41,910 nucleotides of DNA from the NCBI GenBank assembly GCA_018969785.1, contig JAGWXR010000004.1, positions 1-41,910 on the forward strand, in the 5' to 3' direction. Below the pieces are notes generated by a model. That model did no database searches and had not been told where the DNA came from. It saw only the letters and a program-made list of their open reading frames with translations. Origin of the DNA: Alphaproteobacteria bacterium (GTDB lineage Bacteria > Pseudomonadota > Alphaproteobacteria > Micropepsales > Micropepsaceae). Every line of letters begins with the position of its first letter. The first letter of the stretch is position 1. Positions 33,534 through 41,910 of the stretch are shown piece by piece. A program made the translations under genes and the position numbers.

Positions 33534-34001
33534 TCATGAACGCGACTTGAGACGCACCACGATATCCACGCGCTCGATCTCCTTGCCCGAAGGCGCCTTC
33601 GGCAAGCCCTCGATGCGCACGTCGCTGCCCGGAATGTCGATCAGGACCCCGTCATCCTCGACGTAGAAGTGATGATGCTCGCCCGTGTTGGTATCGAAAT
33701 GGATCTTGTCGCCATCGACAATGACCTGCCGCAACAGGCCAGCCTGCGTGAACTGGTGCAGCGTGTTGTACACGGTGGCCAGCGACAATCTCGCCCCGGC
33801 GCCCAGCGCCTCGCCATGGAGGTCTTCGGCTGTGACGTGACGGTCGCCGCCGGAAAACAGGAGCCGCGCAAGCGCGAGGCGCTGTTGTGTCGGGCGCAGC
33901 TGCGCCGCGCGCAGCCGCACGGCAAAGTCTGCCTTGTGCCGCTGGCCTTGCCGGGCATTTTCGGCTGCAGGCTTTGATCCTGTGGAACGCATGCCGGACA
34001 A
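33534..34001 (-). CDS. irrA: Iron-response regulator of the Fur family (Irr)
   Basis: 155 aa from TTG 34001, chosen because GGAGGGG lies about 8 nt upstream; ATG 33992 would give 152 aa but with poor spacing. The Fur-type winged helix runs LRPTQQRLALARLLF through SLATVYNTLHQFTQAGLL (to residue 90). The HHH at 109-111 within GEHHHFYVEDDG is the Irr hallmark (heme/metal site). No cysteine is present, so the N-terminal heme regulatory motif of Bradyrhizobium Irr is missing, as in many Irr proteins. Irr senses heme supply and controls heme synthesis, iron uptake and iron storage. It diverges from fabA. Confidence 0.9.
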   Translation of the reverse strand: MSGMRSTGSKPAAENARQGQRHKADFAVRLRAAQLRPTQQRLALARLLFSGGDRHVTAEDLHGEALGAGARLSLATVYNTLHQFTQAGLLRQVIVDGDKIHFDTNTGEHHHFYVEDDGVLIDIPGSDVRIEGLPKAPSGKEIERVDIVVRLKSRS

Positions 34002-34094
34002 ACTCTACCCCTCCCGTCCGAGGTTGAAACACCGTGAGCCAGCCCGTACAGTTCCCCCGGCGAAAGGGAGCCTTGCCAGTTTCCGGCGCACCCA

Positions 34095-34113
34095 GTTTTG
34101 AATAGCTCAAAAC
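34095..34113. promoter_or_regulatory. Palindrome GTTTTGA-N5-TCAAAAC between irrA and fabA
   Basis: Perfect 7-bp arms around ATAGC, 77 bp before fabA and 94 bp before irrA. It has the shape of a dimeric regulator operator. Whether it serves fabA, irrA or both is not visible; it differs in sequence from the Irr-box-like dyad at 33517. Confidence 0.55.
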
Positions 34114-34189
34114 AGCGCGCGTGGGAATGTGGATGGTTAACGCAAAAAGTCAAGACCGCGTCGGCGCACGAAAGGGCTGAAGGATCCAG

Positions 34190-34732
34190 ATGGAAGCGAC
34201 AGAAACAAATCCGGCCATGGCATTCTCCAGCTTTGGACGGGACGCCCTGCTCAAGTGCGGACACGGCACGCTTTTCGGCCCCGGCTTCCCGCGCCTGCCG
34301 CTGCCCCCGATGCTGATGTTCGACCGCATCACCGAGATCACGGAAAAGGGGGGCGCGAACGGCAAAGGCCACATCAAGGCCGAATTCGACATCTCACCCG
34401 ATCACTGGTTCTTCAAGTGCCACTTCGAATCCGATCCCGTCATGCCGGGATGCCTCGGCCTCGACGCGCTCTGGCAGCTGGTCGGGTTCTACCTCGGATG
34501 GTCCGGCGGCAAGGGCAAGGGCCGCGCGCTCGGCGTCGGAGAGGTGAAGTTCACCGGAATGGTTCTGCCCACCGCAAAGCTCGTGACCTACGCGATCGAC
34601 TTCCGCCGCGTGATGAAGGGCAGGCTCGTGATGGGCATCGCCGACGGCATCATGATGGTCGACGGCAAGACAATCTACGAGGCCAAGGATCTGCGCGTCG
34701 GCGTTTTCCAGGATGATGCCGTACCCGCCTGA
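34190..34732 (+). CDS. fabA: 3-hydroxydecanoyl-ACP dehydratase/isomerase
   Basis: 180 aa. The active-site His is in [20 protein letters not shown] (H78) with Asp at D92, as in E. coli FabA. It dehydrates 3-hydroxydecanoyl-ACP and isomerises trans-2- to cis-3-decenoyl-ACP, starting anaerobic unsaturated fatty-acid synthesis with FabB. AAGGA lies 6 nt before ATG. fabB starts 47 bp later. Confidence 0.97.
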   Translation: MEATETNPAMAFSSFGRDALLKCGHGTLFGPGFPRLPLPPMLMFDRITEITEKGGANGKGHIKAEFDISPDHWFFKCHFESDPVMPGCLGLDALWQLVGFYLGWSGGKGKGRALGVGEVKFTGMVLPTAKLVTYAIDFRRVMKGRLVMGIADGIMMVDGKTIYEAKDLRVGVFQDDAVPA

Positions 34733-34779
34733 CCCGCCCTGGAGGCACCGTCAGGCAACAATGAAGGGACACGACTGAC

Positions 34780-36003
34780 ATGAGACGCGTCGCTGTAACT
34801 GGCATGGGCATCGTCTGCTCGATCGGCAACACCACGCAGGAGGTGCTCGCCTCTCTTCGCGAGGCAAGGTCGGGCATCGTCGCGGCCGAGGACTATCAGA
34901 AGATGGGCTTCCGCAGCCAGGTGCACGGCAGCCTCAAGGTTGACCTCGAGGCCGCCGTCGATCGCCGTGCCCGCCGCTTCATGGGCGATGGTGCCGCCTA
35001 TGCATGGATGGCCATGAGCCAGGCCATCGCCGATGCCGGCCTTGAACCCCACCACGTCTCGAACGAGAGAACAGGCCTGATCGTTGGCTCCGGCGGCCCC
35101 TCCACCAAGGCCATCGTGGCAGCCGCCGACACGGCACGCAGCGAACCCGGCAAGGGCCCCAAGAAGGTCGGCCCCTTTGCGGTCCCCAAGGCGATGTCTT
35201 CGACCTGCTCGGCAAACCTGTCGACCTGGTTCAAGACCAAGGGCGTCAATTATTCGATCTCGTCAGCCTGCTCGACATCTGCAAACTGCATCGGAAATGC
35301 GTACGAGATGATCCAGTGGGGCAAGCAGGACATCATGTTTGCCGGCGGCGGCGAGGAACTGGACTGGACATTGTCCGTCCTCTTCGACGCCATGGGCGCC
35401 ATGTCCTCGAAATACAATGACACGCCGGCCACGGCGAGCCGCGCCTACGACCGGAACCGCGACGGCTTCGTGATCTCGGGCGGTGGCGGCATCCTTGTCC
35501 TCGAGGAATGGAACCACGCCAAGGCACGCGGCGCGAAGATCTACGCCGAGATCGTTGGCTACGGTGCTACGGCCGACGGGGCGGACATGGTTGCCCCTTC
35601 GGGCGAAGGTGCCGTGCGCTGCATGCGCATGGCCATCCAGAACGTGAAGGCCCCGATCGACTACATCAATCCGCACGCGACCTCGACACCTGTCGGCGAC
35701 ATTCCGGAAATCAAGGCCATCCACGAGGTCTTCGGCAAGACCACCCCGCCGATCAGCGCCACGAAGTCCCTCACGGGCCACAGCCAGGGCGCCGCCGGCG
35801 TGCACGAGGCGATCTATTCGCTCCTGATGCTGCACAACGACTTCATTTGCGAAAGCGCCAACATCGAGGAAATCGATCCCGAGGTAGCCAGCGCAAACAT
35901 CATCCGTCGCCGCATCGACAATGCAGGGCTCACAACCGTGATGTCGAACTCGTTCGGCTTTGGCGGCACGAACGCAACCCTCGTCTTCCAGAAACCGAAC
36001 TGA
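34780..36003 (+). CDS. fabB: Beta-ketoacyl-ACP synthase I
   Basis: 407 aa, thiolase fold. The catalytic Cys-His-His triad is C164 ([10 protein letters not shown]), H299 ([12 protein letters not shown]) and H334 ([12 protein letters not shown]). The C-terminal [15 protein letters not shown] motif is standard for KAS I/II. It elongates cis-3-decenoyl-ACP made by FabA, so fabA-fabB is the classical unsaturated-fatty-acid pair. fabI follows after 5 bp. Confidence 0.96.
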   Translation: MRRVAVTGMGIVCSIGNTTQEVLASLREARSGIVAAEDYQKMGFRSQVHGSLKVDLEAAVDRRARRFMGDGAAYAWMAMSQAIADAGLEPHHVSNERTGLIVGSGGPSTKAIVAAADTARSEPGKGPKKVGPFAVPKAMSSTCSANLSTWFKTKGVNYSISSACSTSANCIGNAYEMIQWGKQDIMFAGGGEELDWTLSVLFDAMGAMSSKYNDTPATASRAYDRNRDGFVISGGGGILVLEEWNHAKARGAKIYAEIVGYGATADGADMVAPSGEGAVRCMRMAIQNVKAPIDYINPHATSTPVGDIPEIKAIHEVFGKTTPPISATKSLTGHSQGAAGVHEAIYSLLMLHNDFICESANIEEIDPEVASANIIRRRIDNAGLTTVMSNSFGFGGTNATLVFQKPN

Positions 36004-36008
36004 CAGCC

Positions 36009-36836
36009 ATGACCCTCAAGACCAACCTCATGGCCGGCAAGCGCGGCCTGATCATGGGCGTTGCCAACGACCACTCCATTGCCTGGGGTATCGCAAGGAC
36101 CCTGCACGAGCACGGCGCCGAGCTCGCCTTTACCTATCAGGGCGAGGCCTTCGGAAAGCGCGTGAAACCGCTGGTGGAAACCGTGGGTGCCAGGATCATC
36201 CTCGAGGCCGACGTCGAAAACGACCAGTCGCTGGACAACGTCTTTTCTACGCTGGGCCGCGAATGGGGCAGCCTCGACTTCGTGGTCCATGCCATCGCCT
36301 TCTCCGACCGCAACGAACTGAAGGGGCGCTATGTCGACACGACGCGCGGAAACTTTCGCCGGTCGATGGAAATCTCCTGCTTCTCGTTCACGGACATCGC
36401 GCGCAGGGCTGCGCCGCTGATGACCAATGGTGGCTCGCTGATCACCCTGACCTATGCCGGCTCGCAGCGCGTCATGCCGAGCTACAACATCATGGGTGTG
36501 GCCAAGGCCGCACTCGAGGCTTCAGTACGCTACCTCGCAGCCGACCTCGGCCCCCAGGGCATCCGCGTCAACGCGCTTTCGCCAGGCCCGATGCGCACAC
36601 TCGCAGGCGCAGCCGTCGGCGACGCACGCAACGTCTTCAAGTGGTACAAGCAGTACTCACCCCTGCGAAAGACCGTGGAACTCCAGCACGTCGGCGGCTC
36701 CGCCCTCTACTTCCTGAGCGACCTGTCGGCTGGGGTCACCGGCGAAATCCACTACATCGACGCGGGCTTCAATGTCACCGGCATGCCCGGCGCCCCCGAG
36801 ATCAAGGCCCTCTTTGCGGGCGACCAGGGCGAATAA
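36009..36836 (+). CDS. fabI: Enoyl-ACP reductase (NADH)
   Basis: 275 aa from ATG 36009. The SDR fold has the FabI-type cofactor motif GVANDHSIAWGIA. The active site Y-x6-K is Y159/K166 (SYNIMGVAK), with the second Tyr at Y149 (LTYAG). It reduces trans-2-enoyl-ACP in the last step of each elongation cycle and is the triclosan target in other bacteria. It ends the fabA-fabB-fabI unit; the 156-bp gap to the HAD gene holds hairpins and a short direct repeat but no T tract. Confidence 0.96.
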   Translation: MTLKTNLMAGKRGLIMGVANDHSIAWGIARTLHEHGAELAFTYQGEAFGKRVKPLVETVGARIILEADVENDQSLDNVFSTLGREWGSLDFVVHAIAFSDRNELKGRYVDTTRGNFRRSMEISCFSFTDIARRAAPLMTNGGSLITLTYAGSQRVMPSYNIMGVAKAALEASVRYLAADLGPQGIRVNALSPGPMRTLAGAAVGDARNVFKWYKQYSPLRKTVELQHVGGSALYFLSDLSAGVTGEIHYIDAGFNVTGMPGAPEIKALFAGDQGE

Positions 36837-36868
36837 CGGGCCCCGCCCCACCGCCCCAATGCGGTCAT

Positions 36869-36928
36869 GGTTCGCGAAGGCGAACCTCCCACGACTTGCG
36901 GCGCAAGGATGAAACAACGGCTTGCGCC
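36869..36928. other. Two hairpins downstream of fabI
   Basis: GGTTCGC-GAAG-GCGAACC (36869-36886) is a perfect 7-bp hairpin with a tetraloop. GGCGCAAG (36900-36907) and CTTGCGCC (36921-36928) form a perfect 8-bp stem with a 13-nt loop. They may stop transcription from the convergent fabI and HAD genes. Confidence 0.5.
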
Positions 36929-36937
36929 ACAGGCCGG

Positions 36938-36962
36938 TCAGCGCAGGCCGATCAGCGCAGGC
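36938..36962. repeat. Short tandem duplication
   Basis: TCAGCGCAGGC occurs at 36938-36948 and 36952-36962, a 14-bp period repeated twice, in the fabI-HAD intergenic region. Confidence 0.6.
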
Positions 36963-36992
36963 ATGCAGTGAGCGTACGTGGGAACCTTTACG

Positions 36993-37661
36993 CTAGCCCC
37001 GGTTCGCAAGAGCGGTCGCCAGCGTCCTCATGTCCGCAAAGACACGCGCCGCACCCGCGCCTGTCAGCTCGCGCGCGTGATCGGGCGCGCAATGCGGTCC
37101 GCCCGCAAAGCCCCACACAGTCATGCCAGCGGCACGCCCGGCAATCACACCATTTCGACTGTCCTCGATGACCAGGCAACGATCCGCGGGAACCCCGAGG
37201 CGCCCGGCGGCCAGCCAGAAGATGTCCGGCGCGGGTTTGCCCTGCTCGACATCGTCGCCGGAATGGACATGCCCGCCGAAATCTTCCCAAAGGCCGAGCC
37301 CACGGATCTTGCCATGAAGTTCTGCCCGCGGGCTTGACGAGGCGACGGCCTTGCGCGCCCGAACCGCGCGCACCGCCTCGACCGCTCCGGTGATGGGCCG
37401 GATGTCAGCAAGGATGCGCCGCGTGATCTCGCGCCCCATGCTCTCGGCAAACCCGGCAGGCAGGGACCGGCCCGTTTGCGCCACATGCAGCTCGTCAATC
37501 GCCCGGCCCCACCCGGCCGCGGTCAGGCCCTGGATGCGGGCCTTGAACGCGGCCGTGTCAACAAAAAGCCCGAGGCGTGCAAACGCCTCGAGCTCGACTT
37601 CGTGTGCAATGGTCTCTGAGTCAATGAGGACGCCGTCACAATCGAAGATGACGGCGTCCAT
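36993..37661 (-). CDS. HAD-superfamily hydrolase (beta-phosphoglucomutase-like)
   Basis: 222 aa from ATG 37661, 7 bp after pnp with AAGG in the end of pnp; an upstream start would overlap pnp and add basic sequence. HAD motif I is FDCDGVLIDSE (the nucleophile is the first Asp), motif II is ASSSPRAE, motif III is in KPAPDIFWLAA and motif IV is VIEDSRNGV. A helical cap lies between I and II. The pattern is that of subfamily IA phosphatases such as GPH/beta-PGM; the substrate is unknown. It is the last gene of the infB-pnp operon by position. Confidence 0.88.
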   Translation of the reverse strand: MDAVIFDCDGVLIDSETIAHEVELEAFARLGLFVDTAAFKARIQGLTAAGWGRAIDELHVAQTGRSLPAGFAESMGREITRRILADIRPITGAVEAVRAVRARKAVASSSPRAELHGKIRGLGLWEDFGGHVHSGDDVEQGKPAPDIFWLAAGRLGVPADRCLVIEDSRNGVIAGRAAGMTVWGFAGGPHCAPDHARELTGAGAARVFADMRTLATALANRG

Positions 37662-37668
37662 CAATGGA

Positions 37669-39798
37669 TCAACCTTCGCTCTTCTCGCCGGCCTCCGGCG
37701 CGATTTCCTTGCCGGTCTTCTGGTCGACAACCTTCATCGACAGGCGAACCTTGCCCCGGTCGTCGAATCCGAGAAGCTTCACGAACACCTTGTCGCCTTC
37801 CTTGACGACATCGCTGGTCTTCGCGACTTTCTGCTTGGCCAGGTGCGAGATATGGACAAGCCCGTCACGCGCGCCGAAGAAGTTCACGAACGCACCGAAG
37901 TCCATCACCTTCACGACCTTGCCTTCGTAGATCTCGCCCACTTCGGGTTCGGCCACGATCGACTTGATCCACTTGAGTGCCGCGCGGATGGACTCGCCAT
38001 TCGCCGAGGCAACCTTGACCGTTCCATCGTCGGAAATATCGATCTTCGCACCCGTCTTCTCGACGATCTCGCGGATGACCTTGCCGCCAGACCCGATGAC
38101 TTCTCGGATCTTGTCGGTCGGGATATTGATCACCTCGATGCGCGGCGCATGCTCGCCCAGTTCTGCACGCGCGCCAGAGATCGCCTTGGACATCTCGCCC
38201 AGGATGTGCAGCCGCCCGTCCTTGGCCTGCCCCAGAGCGACCTTCATGATCTCCTCGGTGATGCCGGTGATCTTGATGTCCATCTGCAGCGCAGTGACGC
38301 CATTCGCCGATCCGGCCACCTTGAAGTCCATGTCACCCAGGTGATCCTCGTCACCCAGGATGTCCGACAGTACGGCAAACCGGCCGCCTTCCTTGATGAG
38401 GCCCATCGCGATGCCGGCACAGGGCGACTTGAGCGGAACGCCCGCATCCATCATCGACAGCGACGTGCCACAGACCGTCGCCATCGAGGACGAACCGTTC
38501 GACTCCGTGATCTCCGATACCGCGCGGATCGTGTAGGGGAAGCTTTCCTTGGCCGGCAGCAGCGGATTGATGGCCCGCCATGCAAGCTTGCCGTGGCCGA
38601 TCTCGCGACGGCCCGGGCTGCCCATGCGGCCGGTCTCACCCACCGAGTACGGAGGGAAATTGTAGTGCAGCATGAAGTGCTGCTTGTACGTACCCTCGAG
38701 CGAGTCGACATACTGCTCGTCCTCGCCGGTGCCCAGCGTGGTAACGACAAGCGCCTGCGTCTCGCCGCGGGTGAACAGTGACGACCCGTGCGTGCGGGGC
38801 AGCACGCCAACCTCCGACACGATCGGGCGAACCGTCTTCGTGTCGCGGCCATCGATGCGCCGGCCCGTGTCGAGGATGTCGTTGCGCACGATAGCTGCTT
38901 CCAGTTCCTTGAACTGGCCGCTGACCGTGAGGGCCGAATCCGGCCGGCCTTCGCCTGTGAATTCCGCCATGACGCGCTTCTTCACCGCGTCGATCTTCGA
39001 GTGGCGCACCTGCTTCTGCCGCTCGCCATAGGCCGCACGCAGGTCAGCCTCAGCGAAGGACTTGATCTTCGCATAGAGCGCGCCATGGTCAGGCGGCGTG
39101 AAGTCGCGCGGATCCTTGGCAGCCTTCTCGGCAAGCCGGATGATGCCGTTGATAACGGCCTGGAACGAGCGGTGGCCGAACATGACCGCACCCAGCATGA
39201 CCTCTTCCGAAAGCTCCTTGGCCTCGGATTCGACCATCAGCACCGCATCGCTGGTCCCCGCCACGACGAGGTCAAGCACCGACTCCGGCATCTTGTCGAT
39301 CGGGGTGTTCAGCACATATTCGCCGTTGATGTAGCCGACGCGCGCCGCGCCGACCGGACCCTGGAACGGAACGCCCGAAAGCGTCAGCGCCGCCGAGACA
39401 GCCACCATGGCAAGGATGTCAGGATCGTTCTCGAGGTCGTGGCTCAGAACCGTGACGATGACCTGCGTGTCGCAGCGATATCCGTCGACGAACAACGGAC
39501 GGATCGGGCGGTCGATCAGGCGCGAGATCAGCGTTTCGCGTTCGGTCGGGCGGCCTTCACGCTTGAAATAGCCGCCCGGAATGCGGCCAGCCGCAAAGGC
39601 CTTTTCCTGGTAGTTCACGGTCAGCGGCAGGAAGTCGATGCCTTCCTTGGGCGACTTGGCGGAAACGACGGTAGCGAGCACGCTGGTCTCGCCCATGGAC
39701 GCGAGCACCGCGCCGTCGGCCTGCCGCGCGATGCGGCCAGTTTCGAGGACAAGCGTCTTGCCGCCCCAGTCAATGTGTTCTCTGTGAATGTCGAACAT
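37669..39798 (-). CDS. pnp: Polyribonucleotide nucleotidyltransferase
   Basis: 709 aa, typical PNPase. Two RNase PH-like cores flank a helical domain. The KH domain has [25 protein letters not shown] and the S1 domain has [28 protein letters not shown]. The active-site DxxxxxD region is in [19 protein letters not shown]. It degrades RNA 3'-5' with phosphate and is part of the degradosome. It is 195 bp after rpsO, with a hairpin between them as in other bacteria. Confidence 0.98.
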   Translation of the reverse strand: MFDIHREHIDWGGKTLVLETGRIARQADGAVLASMGETSVLATVVSAKSPKEGIDFLPLTVNYQEKAFAAGRIPGGYFKREGRPTERETLISRLIDRPIRPLFVDGYRCDTQVIVTVLSHDLENDPDILAMVAVSAALTLSGVPFQGPVGAARVGYINGEYVLNTPIDKMPESVLDLVVAGTSDAVLMVESEAKELSEEVMLGAVMFGHRSFQAVINGIIRLAEKAAKDPRDFTPPDHGALYAKIKSFAEADLRAAYGERQKQVRHSKIDAVKKRVMAEFTGEGRPDSALTVSGQFKELEAAIVRNDILDTGRRIDGRDTKTVRPIVSEVGVLPRTHGSSLFTRGETQALVVTTLGTGEDEQYVDSLEGTYKQHFMLHYNFPPYSVGETGRMGSPGRREIGHGKLAWRAINPLLPAKESFPYTIRAVSEITESNGSSSMATVCGTSLSMMDAGVPLKSPCAGIAMGLIKEGGRFAVLSDILGDEDHLGDMDFKVAGSANGVTALQMDIKITGITEEIMKVALGQAKDGRLHILGEMSKAISGARAELGEHAPRIEVINIPTDKIREVIGSGGKVIREIVEKTGAKIDISDDGTVKVASANGESIRAALKWIKSIVAEPEVGEIYEGKVVKVMDFGAFVNFFGARDGLVHISHLAKQKVAKTSDVVKEGDKVFVKLLGFDDRGKVRLSMKVVDQKTGKEIAPEAGEKSEG

Positions 39799-39950
39799 TC
39801 TGTTTCAGTCCTGAGTTTGCGGTCCGCCGGATTGCGGACAGCCTTCTCTGCTCTCTTCTTGCAGGGAAATGGTTGTTGGGAAAACGGGCATGCACAGGCG
39901 ACGCCTCCGGGACTGCGCGCCGCGCGCGCAACCCGCAAACCTGTTGGGCT

Positions 39951-39972
39951 GGACGAAGCCTTCACTTCGTCC
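39951..39972 (-). other. Hairpin between rpsO and pnp
   Basis: GGACGAAG and CTTCGTCC are perfect 8-bp arms with a 6-nt loop, 21 bp past the rpsO stop. No T tract follows. In E. coli this gap holds RNase III and terminator elements used for pnp autoregulation; a similar role is plausible. Confidence 0.45.
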
Positions 39973-39993
39973 GTTGGATGGCGTCATTCGGAT

Positions 39994-40263
39994 CTACCGG
40001 CGCAGGCCGAGCTTCGAGATGATTGTGTCGTAGCGCGCCTTGTCGGTCTTCTTGAGATAGTCGAGCAAGCGGCGACGCTGGGACACCATCTTCAGGAGGC
40101 CGCGGCGCGAATGGTTGTCCTTCACGTGGCTCTTGAAGTGTTCCGTGAGGCCGTTGATCCGTTCCGAAAGGACGGCCACCTGCACCTCTGGCGAACCGGT
40201 GTCACCCGGCTTTGTGGCGAATTGCTTGACGATTTCAAGCTTGCGCTCTGCAGTCAACGACAT
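39994..40263 (-). CDS. rpsO: 30S ribosomal protein S15
   Basis: 89 aa, [20 protein letters not shown] through [20 protein letters not shown] and [20 protein letters not shown], standard S15. The start is ATG 40263 with GAGGA upstream. It binds the 16S central domain and its own mRNA in some bacteria. It is 11 bp after truB in the infB-rbfA-truB-rpsO-pnp run. Confidence 0.98.
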   Translation of the reverse strand: MSLTAERKLEIVKQFATKPGDTGSPEVQVAVLSERINGLTEHFKSHVKDNHSRRGLLKMVSQRRRLLDYLKKTDKARYDTIISKLGLRR

Positions 40264-40274
40264 CGGATTGTTCC

Positions 40275-41219
40275 TCAATGTGAAAAGTTGAATACACGGA
40301 TGGGCTTCACCTCTCCTGCCTCGAAGACGGCGATCGCAACGGGATCGCCGGAGCGGGTACGGCAATAGACAGGCGGCACGGCATGCGCACCGCTGTCATC
40401 GGCTACCCCTTCGGAGAGGAAGAGACGACCGCGCGCCAGGACGGACCGGCCCAGCCTGAGCTGGGAGGCCTCCTGGTCTGTCACGGCCAGTGCCGGGATG
40501 TCGTCCAGCACGGTCGCGAGCGGCCGGAGGCCACGCGTGGTGGCCGGGTCTTTAGCAGATTCCTCGAGTTTTTCCAGCGTTATCGCGTCCGCCAGCCGGA
40601 AGGGCCCGACCGAGGTCCGGGTTAACGAGGCAACATGGCCAAAACAGCCAAGGACCCGGCCGATATCGCGCGCAAAGGCCCGCACATAGGTCCCTTTGCC
40701 GCACGTCATGTGGAACACGGTATGGTCGGCGTCCGGCACCTCGAGAACCTCGAGGCGGAAGATATCGGTCTCGCGGGGCTGAAGCGCGACGGTCTCGCCG
40801 TCGCGCGCAAGATCATAGGCGCGCTGCCCGTCGACAAGGATGGCCGAGAACGCCGGAGGCACCTGCAGCACCCGCCCGATGAACGCCGGCAGCGCCGCAA
40901 GGACCTGTTCCGGGGTAGGTCGCAAGTCACTCGACCGCACGACCGGCCCCTCACGGTCATCCGTCGAGGTCTCCTGTCCCCAGCAGACCGTGAACCGGTA
41001 GGTCTTGCGCGCATCGACCAGGTAGGGAACGGTCTTCGTCGCCTCGCCAAAGGCAAGTGGAAGCACGCCATCGGCAAGTGGATCGAGCGTACCCGCGTGG
41101 CCGGCCTTGTTTGCGTTGAGCAGGCGCCGGGCAATCGACAGCGCCTTTGTCGAGGTGATCCCGGTGGACTTGTTCAGCACAAGCCAGCCATGGACCGCCT
41201 CACCCTTTCGCTTCGCCAT
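40275..41219 (-). CDS. truB: tRNA pseudouridine(55) synthase TruB
   Basis: 314 aa from ATG 41219 (a GTG 6 bp earlier is possible); it overlaps the end of rbfA by 20 bp. The catalytic Asp is in [42 protein letters not shown] and the N-terminal [14 protein letters not shown] are TruB signatures. It makes pseudouridine 55 in the T loop of elongator tRNAs. Confidence 0.97.
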   Translation of the reverse strand: MAKRKGEAVHGWLVLNKSTGITSTKALSIARRLLNANKAGHAGTLDPLADGVLPLAFGEATKTVPYLVDARKTYRFTVCWGQETSTDDREGPVVRSSDLRPTPEQVLAALPAFIGRVLQVPPAFSAILVDGQRAYDLARDGETVALQPRETDIFRLEVLEVPDADHTVFHMTCGKGTYVRAFARDIGRVLGCFGHVASLTRTSVGPFRLADAITLEKLEESAKDPATTRGLRPLATVLDDIPALAVTDQEASQLRLGRSVLARGRLFLSEGVADDSGAHAVPPVYCRTRSGDPVAIAVFEAGEVKPIRVFNFSH

Positions 41220-41652
41220 CGTCACCGTCGTCAGGCTTCAGCTCTTCACCCGCATGCCGCAGGTCGCGAGCGACCTTCTCGGACCGCAGGATCTCCTCGA
41301 TATGATGAGCTTCGTCGAAGGAGCGGTCCGCAACAAAATGCAGCACAGGCGCATGCCGCAACTGCAGAAGCTTTGCCACCTGCGAGCGCAGATACGGAGC
41401 AGACCGATTGAGCCCCTCCAGCACGGGCTCAAGCTGCTCCCCACCCAGAGGCATGGCAAATGCAGTGGCATTCTTGAGGTCAGGGCTGATCCGGACTTCC
41501 GACACGGTGACGGAAGCACCCGCAAGCGCCGGGTCTCGCAATTCCCCCCGCATCAGGATGCCCGCCAGGATGTGCCGGATCTCCTCGCCCACGCGCAACT
41601 GCCGCTGGCTGGGTCCGCTGCCGGTCTCGGGTCGATGGGTTTTGCGGGCCAT
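41200..41652 (-). CDS. rbfA: 30S ribosome-binding factor A
   Basis: 150 aa from ATG 41652 with AAGGA upstream; longer in-frame starts at 41712 and 41730 exist. A KH-like fold is suggested by ISPDLKNATAFAMPLG and LNRSAPYLRSQVAKLLQLRHAPVLHFVADRS. It helps mature the 5' end of 16S rRNA and cold adaptation. It lies between infB and truB in the conserved order. Confidence 0.95.
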   Translation of the reverse strand: MARKTHRPETGSGPSQRQLRVGEEIRHILAGILMRGELRDPALAGASVTVSEVRISPDLKNATAFAMPLGGEQLEPVLEGLNRSAPYLRSQVAKLLQLRHAPVLHFVADRSFDEAHHIEEILRSEKVARDLRHAGEELKPDDGDDGEAKG

Positions 41653-41736
41653 GCTGGCACCAATTCCTTCAGGGGGACGGGGCGAACCTCCCTTGAGGCC
41701 CGCCTCCGCCATCCGCGCGCTGGCGCGCACGCCGGG

Positions 41737-41910
41737 TTAGAGTGTCCGCTTGATCGTCTCGACCTCGAAGCACTCGATCTGGTCACCCTTCTGGATGTCC
41801 TGGTAGTTGTCGAAGGCCATGCCGCATTCCTGGCCGACCACGACTTCCTTGACCTCGTCCTTGAAGCGCTTGAGCGTCGACAGCGTGCCTTCGTGGATGA
41901 CCACGTTGTC
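41737..41910 (-). CDS. infB: Translation initiation factor IF-2, C-terminal fragment
   Basis: The last 57 codons are visible; the gene enters from the right edge and ends with TAA at 41739-41737. [37 protein letters not shown] and the end [11 protein letters not shown] match the C-terminal domain that binds formyl-Met-tRNA. rbfA starts 84 bp downstream. Confidence 0.95.
   Translation of the reverse strand, partial: DNVVIHEGTLSTLKRFKDEVKEVVVGQECGMAFDNYQDIQKGDQIECFEVETIKRTL

Noticed and set aside
37661-37730. Longer N-terminus for the HAD hydrolase
   Set aside because: It would add 23 mostly basic residues inside pnp; HAD proteins of this type start directly at the motif MDAVIFDCDG.

Overview
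The window is a chromosomal segment of a GC-rich alphaproteobacterium. Several things point there: the C-terminus of an ActR/RegA/PrrA-type response regulator next to mmcB, an Irr-type Fur-family regulator with an Irr-box-like dyad, the block ubiB-ubiE-mutM-enoyl-CoA hydratase-rpsT-dnaA, and a compact fabA-fabB-fabI set. The unbroken order dnaA-dnaN-recF-gyrB argues against a typical Rhizobiales or Caulobacter chromosome, where dnaA usually stands apart. Order and family cannot be fixed from this sequence. No insertion sequence, prophage, CRISPR array, rRNA or tRNA is visible.

Layout. (1) 1-8,500 is the accessory-looking part: the end of actR, mmcB, a ferritin-like diiron protein behind two palindromic TetR-type operators, two tandem 913-aa RND/MMPL exporters separated by a terminator-like hairpin, and a TerB-like protein. 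(2) 8,500-16,850 is the replication block on the minus strand (rpsT | dnaA-dnaN-recF-gyrB-nitroreductase), with an 890-bp non-coding region upstream of dnaA that holds dyads and candidate promoters but no clear DnaA boxes. (3) 16,900-24,300 has enoyl-CoA hydratase and mutM on the minus strand, and ubiE-ubiB and coaBC-dut-rrf2-cysK on the plus strand. (4) 24,300-30,100 has an SH3-domain exported protein, a D-2-hydroxyacid dehydrogenase overlapping an RlmI-like methyltransferase, a PDZ-M48 lipoprotein peptidase and a half-size ABC exporter. (5) 30,100-34,000 is an iron/oxidative-stress block on the minus strand: irrA, rubrerythrin, a GlpC/HdrD-like Fe-S protein, DUF3501 and a MoeB/ThiF-like E1 enzyme. 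(6) 34,190-36,840 is fabA-fabB-fabI. (7) 36,990 to the end is the translation/RNA-decay operon infB-rbfA-truB-rpsO-pnp with a HAD phosphatase at its tail.

Two sets look least described. The first is the Irr-box-linked group rubrerythrin / Fe-S protein / DUF3501 (possibly with the E1-like protein): the rubrerythrin lacks its own rubredoxin domain, and an uncharacterised Fe-S protein that could pass electrons lies next to it. The second is the diiron protein, twin operators and duplicated RND exporters, which could be a lipid or hydrophobic-compound modification and export module. Both are inferences from context and motifs. The rest of the window is mostly housekeeping genes with ordinary family features.
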